64,000 nt of DNA from Symsagittifera roscoffensis (taxonomy: Eukaryota > Xenacoelomorpha > Acoela > Convolutidae), in contig NC_087062.1 in assembly GCF_963678635.1 (NCBI RefSeq), positions 23,166,370 to 23,230,369 on the forward strand, read 5' to 3'. This document shows, one piece after another, positions 32,754 to 42,458 of this stretch. The notes under the pieces are model-generated. The model did no database searches. It was not told the DNA's origin and was given only the letters and a program-made list of their open reading frames with translations. How positions within the stretch are numbered: position 1 is the stretch's first letter; every line of letters begins with the position of its first letter. The translations under genes and the position numbers were made by a program.

Positions 32754-33991
32754 TTAATTTTTAAATTGAAAAAACATTTCTAATCTCAAGCTTTCTCCAC
32801 TAAGTTCTGGGTAATAAAACTGTTCAGCTGCATCCTGTAGTGAAGTCAAGTCGAAAACTGGAATATAGTGATTTTGAAAATCTTCCAAAGGAAGAGCTGG
32901 AAAATCTTCGCTAAACTGCTTTGCATTCATTGATGTAACATAGGGGCGACAAGGAGAAGTTGTATCAAATGAAATCATTGCTCTTCCGCCCCGGATAATT
33001 TTAAGCTCTCTCAAATGAAATTGTTGTTAATTGAAAGGATTTTCATGAAAAGATCCCGCAACAGCCGAATTTGTCTTCATTGCAACAGCTATCCTTCTGA
33101 TTGGGGCATTGTTGAAAACATTTTGCTGAATAAACTGGTTTTGACGAGATGGAATGATAAAGGTTCTTGCTATAGTTTCCATGTAATTGTAATGAGCAGG
33201 TTTCCTTTCCAGATTCCATTGCAAATTTTGATGATTAGTTTCAGCTACTAAACTTTTTCTTGTAAACAGTGAACAATCAACAACTTTCAGACTAACATTT
33301 GGATTATCAGACAGCATGTAAAATTTAGGTCTAGCTCGAATTAGTTTTGTTCGAACGTTCGTTTTTTGTAGTGATAATTTCTCACAAGTGAACAAGTCAA
33401 TGGCTAGCCTGCCATAAAGTGAAAAGTTTATCCTTGATCCTAACGAGTTTGCTCTATCAGTGAACGAATACATATCAAATGCTTCCGGATATTCTTTAAA
33501 ACTATACCAGTGACAAGCAAGTATTCCTTTATTACTCACTGCCAACGAGTTGAATTCGTTCAATATTTTTGCTTTATGAGGATATAATCCATGAGCGTTG
33601 TAAACCATTGTATAAAAAAATAAACTTCACAATTGGAGAATAGAGAATGTAGTAGATTGTTTACATAAGTTATGTAGGTTTGTGGTTCCTCGTTTGAATC
33701 TTCCTCCAATTTTGCTTTATGTTCTGCTTTTTCTTTTTTGAACGCACCAAACAATCTTGATTTAGATAATTGAAGCTTTAAACTGAGGTGAGTATCTTGC
33801 ATATCCAAATAAAGATTACGGTCCGTCTCAAATTCAACCTCAAAACTGCTTTCATCTAGAGAAGTACTGGGAAATACTTCTTGTATGTATGATGAAATTA
33901 TTGTTTCCAAAACTGGGACTTTATCAAAAATCTCCAAAGAAGAATCTGTAAAAGCTCTGTACCGAAAATGACTACTTCGATTTACACTCAT
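32754..33991 (-). pseudogene. MCP: Polinton major capsid protein, broken
   Basis: About 412 codons run from ATG at 33989-33991. The N-terminal part (FEVEFETDRNLYLDMQDTHL, TYITYVNNLLHSLFSNCEV) shifts frame in an A/T run near 33610-33625. The second part begins with MVYNAHGLYPHKAKIL and contains RINFSLYGRLAIDLF. One in-frame TAA at 33027-33029 precedes the last 90 codons, which include CRPYVTSMNAKQFSEDF and end FDLTSLQDAAEQFYYPELSG plus an Phe-rich strand. Length and strand-rich composition fit a double jelly-roll capsid protein; the family assignment is from known Polinton conservation. Its ATG overlaps the stop of the upstream gene. Confidence 0.75.
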
Positions 33992-34368
33992 TTTATCTTG
34001 TCAAAAATGTCTTTGCGAGAGCGACTGATTTTTGAACTACTTTTTCGAGAAATGGCTCTTCTTGCTCTACGCTTGGAGTTTTTTCCACCTCCCAACTGTT
34101 TTCGAACTGTTTTTGTTCCAGCATCTTTTGCAAATTTTTTCTAGTTTTTTTCGTCCACTCCTATTCTTTTTGCAGCTGGGACTATATTTTTTTTAATTAA
34201 GGGAATTGCAGTTCTCCAAAGAGTTTGTGCAAGAGCACCAAAACCTCTTCCACGCTGTCTTGCATGTCCACAAAAAATAGGAAAATTAGCTGAACTTTGA
34301 GCAACAATTTCGTATGAAGTATAAATCAAAAAAATGATTATTCGAAATATTGCGAAACAAGAGAACAA
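33988..34368 (-). pseudogene. Small basic virion protein, one nonsense mutation
   Basis: It reads GHARQRGRGFGALAQ, then IPLIKKNIVPAAKRIG, followed by an in-frame TAG at 34141-34143. It continues openly with a very basic tail (GGGKNSKRRARRAIS) to a TGA that overlaps the MCP start codon as ATGA. The hydrophobic/amphipathic middle and Arg/Lys-rich ends resemble the small membrane-active or core proteins encoded beside the capsid gene in Polintons. No nearby ATG is seen, so the N-terminus is uncertain; it overlaps the end of the next gene in another frame. Confidence 0.6.
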
Positions 34369-35021
34369 CTCGTGTAATTCCTACGGACACAAAAGGAATT
34401 TTTTTCACCTGTAGTATCCCTTAGTTCTATTTTTATGCTGTGGAAAGAGTATTTTAAATATTTTTTTATTTGTAGATTTGTAAAGTACTGATAATTCATT
34501 TACTGTCCTGTAGATATTATGTCTCCATTTTTTACTTAGGAAATGAAAGGAATACAACGCAGTAAAGAAGTTTTTGTATCGCCTACTATATTATATTCTA
34601 TAATATCACTATAAATCATTAGGGAATGTATTCTTATAATGTCGTAAGAATACTGAGGATATTGTGGTCCTTTTCCTTTCATTATAACACCTGTCTGATT
34701 TTGTCTAAATCACAACCAAACATGTGACTCAAATCAGCACTTTGAATTATAAACACTGATTGATCCTCAGGTAAATGAATGGCAATTTTTGTGTAATCTT
34801 ATCTACTGATACATAAACTCCGTTATATTCATATTTTTGTGCATCCATACATTTTCGAACTTATTCATGGCTACAACTATATCAACAATACTTGGATACA
34901 ATCCAGGTTCAATATGCATCGGTTGAATCTTTCTTTTTTCCTCAGGACTTTCTCGTCTATCTATGAAAGTAAACTTTCCCTCTGTAACGTTTTGGTACAA
35001 TGAAGGGTACTGAAATAGCAA
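34286..35021 (-). pseudogene. Probable minor capsid (penton-like) protein, broken
   Basis: The minus-strand frame from about 35021 has TFIDRRESPEEKRKIQPMHI, then EPGLYPSIVDIVVAMN. After TAG at 34803-34805 and a shift it continues with SADLSHMFGCDLDKIRQVL. Another frame gives YPQYSYDIIRIHSLMIYSDI and FHSIKIELRDTTGEK. A shift in an A-run near 34405 leads to IPFVSVGITRVVLLF and a stop at 34286-34288. Beta-rich composition, place in the virion block and size suit the minor capsid protein of Polintons, but the assignment is partly positional. At least three disabling changes are visible. Confidence 0.6.
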
Positions 35022-35203
35022 CCTCCCATTCTCCTTTTAGATGTATTTGTTCCGGAAGAAAATTTGTAAAGGAACTAAACTATTATTCGGATAACAATTA
35101 GAAGAAGCATTAGAAAATAGCTCATTAGTAAAAAAAACTCCATAACAACTGATTGATAGAAATTCAATTTAAAAAATGACTTACCTTTAATCTGAACACT
35201 TTC

Positions 35204-36208
35204 TCAGCTCTTTTTCATAAAATTTTCCCAGAATATCTTTTTTTTTCGAGATCTTTGATGATGTATGTAGGAGGTCTTTTTTGTAGATATTGCCGAAATT
35301 TCAAAAATTCCATCTGTAAACTGTGGCTTGTATCCTTTTGGGAACGGAATATCATTTTTCGAAAATCTAACTCTATCACCAAATTTTGAATTTTGGTTTG
35401 GTATATTTCTTGAACAATTTGATATACAATATTGATAAAAAATCACTGTTTTTCACATCTCTGGGAGATTTTCCAATTGATCGAATTTTGCGACAGTTCA
35501 ATGTAGAAACAAATTGATGTTATTTGGGGAGGAATTTTTCACCATCATCTTCACTGTAACGATATATTATATGTTTTAAAGACTGAATTGCTCTCTCTGC
35601 AAATGCAGCTTTTGTTTCACTCATTGTTGAGTAAACTTCATTGTCTTTCTCCTTGCAAAATTTTTTAAAAGTTCCCCCATATTCTGTTCCTTTATCAACA
35701 CAAAGTTTTTCAGAAATGTTTTTTTTTTTTCGAGAAACCATTTTTCTGAAAGCTTGTAAAGTGTCTTTGGCATACTTTGTTTTCATTGTTTGATCTCTGA
35801 TAAATCTCGAAAAAATCTACAGCAACTAATTAATACTTGACTCCATTGTTTTGACAGGCTAACTTGTCTTGAAAAGCCAAGTCCATACACCAGATTTCAT
35901 TCATCTATTTAGAAAAATTTTGAAGTCTTCGGAAACACCTGATTGGTGGACAAAATTTTGTAAACGATGTCGTGGTTTGTAACAGTTTTTCTACTTTCTT
36001 TTTTGATAAACCACTCGCTTTACTCAAGTTTTGAATAAAACCGTAGGCAGCTCTGCCCCTAGAATACAATCTGTTTAGTCTTACCTTTTCAGATTTTGAA
36101 AGGGATCCAAGTTCCTCTATTTTTTGCTTTGGCCTTCTTGTTAATAACAAGTTTAGGACGAAGTTTAGGTGCTTCCAAAATAGTCAAGTAAATATCTGGA
36201 AAATCGGT
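35204..36208 (-). pseudogene. INT: Polinton integrase (retroviral-type), broken
   Basis: N-terminal part at 35905-36200: EAPKLRPKLVIN, then RAAYGFIQNLSKASGLSKKK. Catalytic part: NEIWCMDLAF with the first Asp, a TAA after GVKY near 35848, then a new frame at 35520-35786 with KLCVDKGTEYGGTFKKFC (second Asp) and ETKAAFAERAIQSLKH (Glu, 32 residues between as read). C-terminal part at 35204-35446 has SKFGDRVRFSKNDIPFPKGY, an SH3-like segment. The YSTMSETKAAFAER context is typical of Polinton-type integrases, which make 6-bp duplications like the one seen here. Three or more breaks separate the pieces. Confidence 0.8.
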
Positions 36209-36211
36209 ATT

Positions 36212-36499
36212 TTATCCTCTTAGTGCACACACAAAGTCTACAATAGATTCTTTTGTATCTCGAATATCTAATATAATTTTGTCTGACTGGCTGAGTTTAA
36301 TTCTAGAAGAATTCAAAATTAAATCAATAATTTGCTCATTGTTGCTCGTTTTCAACTTCGCATTTACAGCACAGTAAACAGAATCAAATTTTTTTGGTAC
36401 AATCTCCTCTTTTTCTTGCTTTTGTTCCAATTTTTGTTTTCTTGGAAGACTACTTTGTGATTGATAAACTGAGTACGGAATTAAAACAAACTGTTCCAT
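36212..36499 (-). CDS. Small Polinton protein, EQFVLIP type
   Basis: The intact 95-codon frame starts with MEQFVLIPYSVYQSQ. A Lys/Glu/Gln-rich linker follows, then a compact second half (VNAKLKTSNNEQIIDLILN, DTKESIVDFVCALRG). An N-terminal (E)QFVLIPxSVY signature followed by a C-terminal helical module ending with a small basic peptide recurs in Polinton gene sets between integrase and ATPase. Its function is unknown. The stop lies four bases from the integrase frame. Confidence 0.55.
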   Translation of the reverse strand: MEQFVLIPYSVYQSQSSLPRKQKLEQKQEKEEIVPKKFDSVYCAVNAKLKTSNNEQIIDLILNSSRIKLSQSDKIILDIRDTKESIVDFVCALRG

Positions 36500-36500
36500 A

Positions 36501-36800
36501 CTATGTTAATCGTTTAATAACAAAAGGGGTGATGATAGATATCAATTGTAACCCTTTAGTTGAACTTAAAATATTTCTTCTGTGTAGAGGAATTCTTTTT
36601 TGTGTTAGTTCTGAAATTTCTTTTCGATATTTTACTACGTCTTCTTTCCGAAGATCTCGAAGGTCTCCTCTTAATAGGTTTAATAAACACTCGCTCCGAA
36701 TCTGAATGAAATCTTTTGGACAATTGAGATTGAATTGTTTTCGAAGCCTTAGGGAAAATTTTTGAAATTTTGGGAGAATAGAGACGTATTGTGTACTCAT
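36501..36800 (-). CDS. Small basic protein overlapping the ATPase gene
   Basis: The 99-codon minus-strand frame opens MSTQYVSILPKF inside the 3' end of the ATPase frame. It contains a helical, charged segment (CLLNLLRGDLRDLRKEDVVK, EISELTQKRIPLHRRNIL) and a hydrophobic C-terminus (GLQLISIITPFVI). About 245 bp overlap the ATPase reading frame. The coiled, amphipathic and basic make-up with a C-terminal hydrophobic end resembles small adenovirus-core-like proteins known from Polintons; function unproven. Confidence 0.55.
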   Translation of the reverse strand: MSTQYVSILPKFQKFSLRLRKQFNLNCPKDFIQIRSECLLNLLRGDLRDLRKEDVVKYRKEISELTQKRIPLHRRNILSSTKGLQLISIITPFVIKRLT

Positions 36801-37436
36801 CGTCCAAAAACTTCATCTCTATTCCAGCTGGTAAATAAAATATTGTTAGAACTGAGCCACTATAAGAGCAATACCTAAGTGAATCAACTGTTTTTGGGGT
36901 TAAATCAATAAGTAAATGACCATAAGGATTGGATGTTATATCTTGATACCACTCTTTCAATTGAAATCCTAGACCTAGTTGTTGACTTAATGTATTGATT
37001 TGTAAAACATCCCTCGGCGACTTGAGCAAGACTATGTTTGTATTTTGTAAATCTACATCTCTTCTAATTTGCTTTGATGAAATAAATTGTATTTGGTGTA
37101 TATTGAATTCAGTCTCCTGTGTCTCCCAGTAGTGGCAATTTTTACAAATTGCTTGGATTTTTAAATTTCTACTCAAGAATCATCAAATATAAGCAAATAC
37201 TTATTTCCGTTTCTGAAAAGATTTTCAATCAAGTCAAAATCTACTCCTTGGATAAATTTAAGGTTGTTTCTTTGCATTTGACTATGAAGAGGTTGATAAT
37301 AATGATAAAAATAATAAGTTTTGTCAAATGCTGGTTGAAAAATACCAATTTTCAACCAATCAAAAATAAGATGAGATTTTCCAGATCCACTTGGTCCAAC
37401 AAGGGAAATAAAAATTCGTTCATTTATTTTATTCAT
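36556..37436 (-). pseudogene. ATP: Packaging ATPase (A32/FtsK-like), frameshifted
   Basis: The ATG at 37434-37436 overlaps the TGA of the upstream membrane-protein gene (ATGA). Walker A is LVGPSGSGKSHLIFDW; Walker B is KYLLIFDDS, where the frame ends near 37173. A one-base shift gives the rest: LQNTNIVLLKSPRDVLQIN, LKEWYQDITSNPYGHLLID, then LRYCSYSGSVL and KFLDDEYTIRLYSP. A basic tail extends to 36556 and overlaps the next gene. This fold drives DNA into capsids in Polintons and large DNA viruses. A second near-identical copy lies at 39900-40780 and a third, inverted, at 63347-63903. Confidence 0.85.
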
Positions 37437-37700
37437 AGCTTTGGAGAAGGTAGAATATAACCGACAGTACTTGATAAGATAGCTACCCAAACGGTTTTTT
37501 CTTCACATGTTGTGGATAACATAATTCGAACGATTGCACATACTAGCATCAAAACTATAACAAAAAATTGGCACAAAAAAACTAAAAGAGATCTATTACA
37601 TGTACGTCCAAACAATTTCCCAAGATTTTTGTTCATAATTTTCTTCATCAAAAACAAAATTTCCTGAATTTACGGGGGGCTTGTCACATTGATCGACCAT
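37433..37700 (-). pseudogene. Small two-TM protein with VGYILPSPK end, frameshifted
   Basis: The ATG at 37698-37700 (MVDQCDKPPVNSGNFVFDEE) shifts frame near 37630 into the membrane part: LVFLCQFFVIVLMLVCAIV, then EEKTVWVAILSSTVGYILPS and PKL. A C-terminal SSxVGYxLPSPK signature recurs in Polinton sets next to the ATPase. Its TGA overlaps the ATPase ATG. A polypyrimidine tract plus AG (TTTTTTCTTTTTAG) lies eight bases before the ATG, conserved in all three copies, which suggests a splice acceptor in the 5' UTR. Function unknown; possibly a virion membrane protein. Confidence 0.6.
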
Positions 37701-37771
37701 CTTAACACTAAAAAGAAAAAATTGACAATGAAATTTAATTAAAGTTTGAAAATGGTTGTACATTTAGACTA

Positions 37772-38200
37772 TTATAATTTACAATTTGTTGAAGAACATC
37801 GAGTCCATGTTCCGTAGGCAAATGCTTTTCTTTCAGCACAGTGAAGAGTTTTTGCATGACAAAATGGGTAGTTGCTACACCTCCAATCACATTCTTCATC
37901 TTTGAATATCAAAACTTGAACTTTAGGGCAAGCGCAGTCATCCAAATTAATAATCTTTGTTTCCAAAAATCTGACAGAATCTTACATTTTTCATAACCTT
38001 TTGCAAAAAATTCCGTTTCTGTGGCTTCCTGATTTTTTAATATTTTTTTCCAGTTCAGTATTTTTTTCGTAACCACTGCTCTAATTGATTCCATGAAGAT
38101 GCTTTGTACACTAAAAAGATTGGGATGTTGGTTTGAATTTTTTGTGAGGAATAAAGGAATATCCTATTCAACATTCAATATCCAAAACAACTAGACTCAT
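37772..38200 (-). pseudogene. Exonuclease-like gene with internal deletion
   Basis: It starts at the ATG at 38198-38200 with MSLVVLDIEC, a DnaQ/RNase H-fold-like DxE motif. It then loses about 40 bp relative to the inverted third copy at 62545-63016. The frame changes again near 37920-37960. The C-terminal part reads LDDCACPKVQVLIFKDEECD, then HAKTLHCAERKAFAYGTW, a Cys/His-rich end. The LDIE start suggests a 3'-5' exonuclease-related protein; this is motif-level inference. The deletion is shared with the copy at 41116-41544, so it predates the tandem duplication. Confidence 0.55.
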
Positions 38201-38239
38201 TCTGTTAACTGTTTTCTCTGAGTTTTTTGGTTAACATGA

Positions 38240-38930
38240 TTAACAATCAAACAATGCATATACTGATGAAGCAAATGTTTTAACATATAAACAGAAAAAT
38301 AATCCAGTCACGTGACCAAGAAAGCATGAACTGGGGAGACTAGGCGCAACATAACAAAACCCAGGACCTTTTTTTGTAGTAGATTTCACAGATCTAGCAG
38401 AGTCATCTAGAATTGCATGTAGTCTTAAAATTTTGGAGTTAGCAAAAAAAAGTAATCCATACAGGAACTTCCGTTTCCAATTATTCCTCCAAAAGGAAAT
38501 TTTTGGTCCATTTCTATCAAAACAATACAGGTACAAAAAAATAAATTTTTTCTTTTGTATCTGATGAGAAATCTTGCTTAATAATCTCAAAAATTCTTCG
38601 AATTTCATTCATTTCCTACAGTGCATTCGTCAATAATGTTACAAGATTTTCTGAAGGTCTCTACATAACCTAGTAATGAAGGAAGCATATCGAGTAATTT
38701 ATCATATTTTTCTCTTTATAGTTGTAAAGATTGATTATTTTTCCTTTGATTTCCATTTCTACGATATTCTACAAGGTCTATTTTTTTGGTATCAGATCGG
38801 TATCCTATGTAAATGTTTCTTCTACCATTATGCAGAGTCCACTTAAAATGAGATATTTGCGAGTCTACGTCCAAATTCTGCAAGTTTGGTAAACTTTGGA
38901 ATTCTATAATTGTTAGCGAATTTTTTTAGG
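38240..38930 (-). pseudogene. Unrecognised Polinton gene upstream of exonuclease
   Basis: The minus strand is readable in several short frames: GYRSDTKKIDLVEYRRNGNQ, LLDMLPSLLGYVETFRKS, then SILRLHA-like KILRLHAILDDSARSVKST and GFCYVAPSLPSSCFLGHVTG to the stop at 38240. The same peptides occur in the other two copies (41584-42290, and inverted at 61850-62500), so selection once acted on this frame. No catalytic motif is recognised. Confidence 0.45.
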
Positions 38931-39147
38931 GCTTTTCTTCTAGAACAATATGAAAACGTCCCAATTTATTGTTAAGTTTTAAGATTAAATTTCCTGAAAA
39001 ACCAATATTCCAACTCATACTGTTCAACACCAATACTAAATGAAAAAAGATTTTGAGGATAAATAGTAGAATTACAAGACAAAAAACATAAATAATACCA
39101 TGATTTTGAGGATAAATAGTAGAATTACAAGACAAAAAACATAAATA

Positions 39148-39552
39148 ATCTCGAAAAAATCTACAGCAACTAATTAATACTTGACTCCATTGTTTTGACA
39201 GGCTAACTTGTCTTGAAAAGCCAAGTCCATACACCAGATTTCATTCATCTATTTAGAAAAATTTTGAAGTCTTCGGAAACACCTGATTGGTGGACAAAAT
39301 TTTGTAAACGATGTCGTGGTTTGTAACAGTTTTTCTACTTTCTTTTTTGATAAACCACTCGCTTTACTCAAGTTTTGAATAAAACCGTAGGCAGCTCTGC
39401 CCCTAGAATACAATCTGTTTAGTCTTACCTTTTCAGATTTTGAAAGGGATCCAAGTTCCTCTATTTTTTGCTTTGGCCTTCTTGTTAATAACAAGTTTAG
39501 GAGGAAGTTTAGGTGCTTCCAAAATAGTCAAGTAAATATCTGGAAAATCGGT
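39148..39552 (-). pseudogene. INT: Truncated integrase (duplicate)
   Basis: Duplicate of the N-terminal part of the integrase up to the NEIWCMDLAF first-Asp block. The second Asp, Glu and C-terminal domain are missing because the duplication begins inside the gene. Confidence 0.85.
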
Positions 39553-39555
39553 ATT

Positions 39556-39843
39556 TTATCCTCTTAGTGCACACACAAAGTCTACAATAGATTCTTTTGT
39601 ATCTCGAATATCTAATATAATTTTGTCTGACTGGCTGAGTTTAATTCTAGAAGAATTCAAAATTAAATCAATAATTTGCTCATTGTTGCTCGTTTTCAAC
39701 TTCGCATTTACAGCACAGTAAACAGAATCAAATTTTTTTGGTACAATCTCCTCTTTTTCTTGCTTTTGTTCCAATTTTTGTTTTCTTGGAAGACTACTTT
39801 GTGATTGATAAACTGAGTACGGAATTAAAACAAACTGTTCCAT
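39556..39843 (-). CDS. EQFVLIP-type small protein (duplicate)
   Basis: Identical in protein sequence to the product of 36212-36499; same neighbours on both sides because the whole segment was duplicated. Confidence 0.55.
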   Translation of the reverse strand: MEQFVLIPYSVYQSQSSLPRKQKLEQKQEKEEIVPKKFDSVYCAVNAKLKTSNNEQIIDLILNSSRIKLSQSDKIILDIRDTKESIVDFVCALRG

Positions 39844-39844
39844 A

Positions 39845-40144
39845 CTATGTTAATCGTTTAATAACAAAAGGGGTGATGATAGATATCAATTGTAACCCTT
39901 TAGTTGAACTTAAAATATTTCTTCTGTGTAGAGGAATTCTTTTTTGTGTTAGTTCTGAAATTTCTTTTCGATATTTTACTACGTCTTCTTTCCGAAGATC
40001 TCGAAGGTCTCCTCTTAATAGGTTTAATAAACACTCGCTCCGAATCTGAATGAAATCTTTTGGACAATTGAGATTGAATTGTTTTCGAAGCCTTAGGGAA
40101 AATTTTTGAAATTTTGGGAGAATAGAGACGTATTGTGTACTCAT
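39845..40144 (-). CDS. Small basic protein overlapping ATPase (duplicate)
   Basis: Identical in protein sequence to the product of 36501-36800, overlapping the duplicate ATPase frame in the same way. Confidence 0.55.
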   Translation of the reverse strand: MSTQYVSILPKFQKFSLRLRKQFNLNCPKDFIQIRSECLLNLLRGDLRDLRKEDVVKYRKEISELTQKRIPLHRRNILSSTKGLQLISIITPFVIKRLT

Positions 40145-40780
40145 CGTCCAAAAACTTCATCTCTATTCCAGCTGGTAAATAAAATATTGTTAGAACTGAG
40201 CCACTATAAGAGCAATACCTAAGTGAATCAACTGTTTTTGGGGTTAAATCAATAAGTAAATGACCATAAGGATTGGATGTTATATCTTGATACCACTCTT
40301 TCAATTGAAATCCTAGACCTAGTTGTTGACTTAATGTATTGATTTGTAAAACATCCCTCGGCGACTTGAGCAAGACTATGTTTGTATTTTGTAAATCTAC
40401 ATCTCTTCTAATTTGCTTTGATGAAATAAATTGTATTTGATGTATATTGAATTCAGTCTCCTGTGTCTCCCAGCAGTGGCAATTTTTACAAATTGCTTGG
40501 ATTTTTAAATTTCTACTCAAGAATCATCAAATATAAGCAAATACTTATTTCCGTTTCTGAAAAGATTTTCAATCAAGTCAAAATCTACTCCTTGGATAAA
40601 TTTAAGGTTGTTTCTTTGCATTTGACTATGAAGAGGTTGATAATAATGATAAAAATAATAAGTTTTGTCAAATGCTGGTTGAAAAATACCAATTTTCAAC
40701 CAATCAAAAATAAGATGAGATTTTCCAGATCCACTTGGTCCAACAAGGGAAATAAAAATTCGTTCATTTATTTTATTCAT
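39900..40780 (-). pseudogene. ATP: Packaging ATPase (duplicate), same frameshift
   Basis: It differs from 36556-37436 by one residue (HYWE becomes HCWE near 40475). It carries the same frameshift right after Walker B, so that mutation is older than the tandem duplication. Confidence 0.85.
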
Positions 40781-41044
40781 AGCTTTGGAGAAGGTAGAAT
40801 ATAACCGACAGTACTTGATAAGATAGCTACCCAAACGGTTTTTTCTTCACATGTTGTGGATAACATAATTCGAACGATTGCACATACTAGCATCAAAACT
40901 ATAACAAAAAATTGGCACAAAAAAACTAAAAGAGATCTATTACATGTACGTCCAAACAATTTCCCAAGATTTTTGTTCATAATTTTCTTCATCAAAAACA
41001 AAATTTCCTGAATTTACGGGGGGCTTGGCACATTGATCGACCAT
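40777..41044 (-). pseudogene. VGYILPSPK membrane protein (duplicate)
   Basis: Duplicate of 37433-37700 with the same internal frameshift, the same ATGA overlap with the ATPase and the same polypyrimidine-AG before the ATG. Confidence 0.6.
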
Positions 41045-41115
41045 CTTAACACTAAAAAGAAAAAATTGACAATGAAATTTAATTAAAGTTTGAAAATGGT
41101 TGTACATTTAGACTA

Positions 41116-41544
41116 TTATAATTTACAATTTGTTGAAGAACATCGAGTCCATGTTCCGTAGGCAAATGCTTTTCTTTCAGCACAGTGAAGAGTTTTTGCA
41201 TGACAAAATGGGTAGTTGCTACACCTCCAATCACATTCTTCATCTTTGAATATCAAAACTTGAACTTTAGGGCAAGCGTAGTCATCCAAATTAATAATCT
41301 TTGTTTCCAAAAATCTGACAGAATCTTACATTTTTCATAACCTTTTGCAAAAAATTCCGTTTCTGTGGCTTCCTGATTTTTTAATATTTTTTTCCAGTTC
41401 AGTATTTTTTTCGTAACCACTGCTCTAATTGATTCCATGAAGATGCTTTGTACACTAAAAAGATTGGGATGTTGGTTTGAATTTTTTGTGAGGAATAAAG
41501 GAATATCCTATTCAACATTCAATATCCAAAACAACTAGACTCAT
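41116..41544 (-). pseudogene. Exonuclease-like gene (duplicate), same deletion
   Basis: Duplicate of 37772-38200 with the same loss after MSLVVLDIEC. Two substitutions change Cys to Tyr (LDDYACP) and Ala to Thr in the alternate frame. Confidence 0.55.
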
Positions 41545-41583
41545 TCTGTTAACTGTTTTCTCTGAGTTTTTTGGTTAACATGA

Positions 41584-42290
41584 TTAACAATCAAACAATG
41601 CATATACTGATGAAGCAAATGTTTTAACATATAAACAGAAAAATAATCCAGTCACGTGACCAAGAAAGCATGAACTGGGGAGACTAGGCGCAACATAACA
41701 AAACCCAGGACCTTTTTTTGTAGTAGATTTCACAGATCTAGCAGAGTCATCTAGAATTGCATGTAGTCTTAAAATTTTGGAGTTAGCAAAAAAGTAATCC
41801 ATACAGGAACTTCCGTTTCCAATTATTCCTCCAAAAGGAAATTTTTGGTCCATTTCTATCAAAACAATACAGGTACAAAAAAATAAATTTTTTCTTTTGT
41901 ATCTGATGAGAAATCTTGCTTAATAATCTCAAAAATTCTTCGAATTTCATTCATTTTCTGTACATTCATTTCCTACAGTGCATTCGTCAATAATGTTACA
42001 AGATTTTCTGAAGGTCTCTTCATTACCTAGTAATGAAGGAAGCATATCGAGTAATTTATCATATTCTTCTCTTTATAGTTGTAAAGATTGATTATTTTTC
42101 CTTTGATTTCCATTTCTACGATATTCTACAAGGTCTATTTTTTTGGTATCAGATCGGTATCCTATGTAAATGTTTCTTCTACCATTATGCAGAGTCCACT
42201 TAAAATGAGATATTTGCGAGTCTACGTCCAAATTCTGCAAGTTTGGTAAACTTTGGAATTCTATAATTGTTAGCGAATTTTTTTAGGGCT
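41584..42290 (-). pseudogene. Unrecognised Polinton gene (duplicate)
   Basis: Duplicate of 38240-38930. A two-base length difference in an A-run joins FPFGGIIGNGSSCMDYFF to the KILRLHAILDD block here, so this copy reads longer than its twin. Confidence 0.45.
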
Positions 42291-42458
42291 TTTCTTCTAG
42301 AACAATATGAAAACGTCCCAATTTATTGTTAAGTTTTAAGATTAAATTTCCTGAAAAACCAATATTCCAACTCATACTGTTCAACACCAATACTAAATGA
42401 AAAATGATTTTGAGGATAAATAGTAGAATTACAAGACAAAAAACATAAATAATACCAT

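Larger units (their letters stand above)
35804..39147 (-). repeat. 3,344-bp tandem duplication, left unit
   Basis: It is nearly identical to the following unit (constant offset 3,344 bp, a handful of substitutions such as TAGTGGC/CAGTGGC near 37130). It runs from inside the integrase catalytic region to beyond the unknown gene at 38240-38930. The junction carries a 48-bp direct repeat (39049-39096 and 39102-39149) and an AATC microhomology. Confidence 0.93.
39148..42458 (-). repeat. 3,344-bp tandem duplication, right unit
   Basis: Second copy of 35804-39101, same orientation, with very few differences (for example a small insertion near 41955-41970 and two fewer A at 41791). It ends at ACCAT 42454-42458 and runs into unique sequence TTATTGTACATT. 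Confidence 0.93.

Noticed and set aside
36394-36705. Plus-strand frame of 103 codons (and its duplicate at 39738-40049)
   Set aside because: Lies opposite the EQFVLIP gene and the small basic protein, which have clear Polinton context; present twice only because of the tandem duplication.
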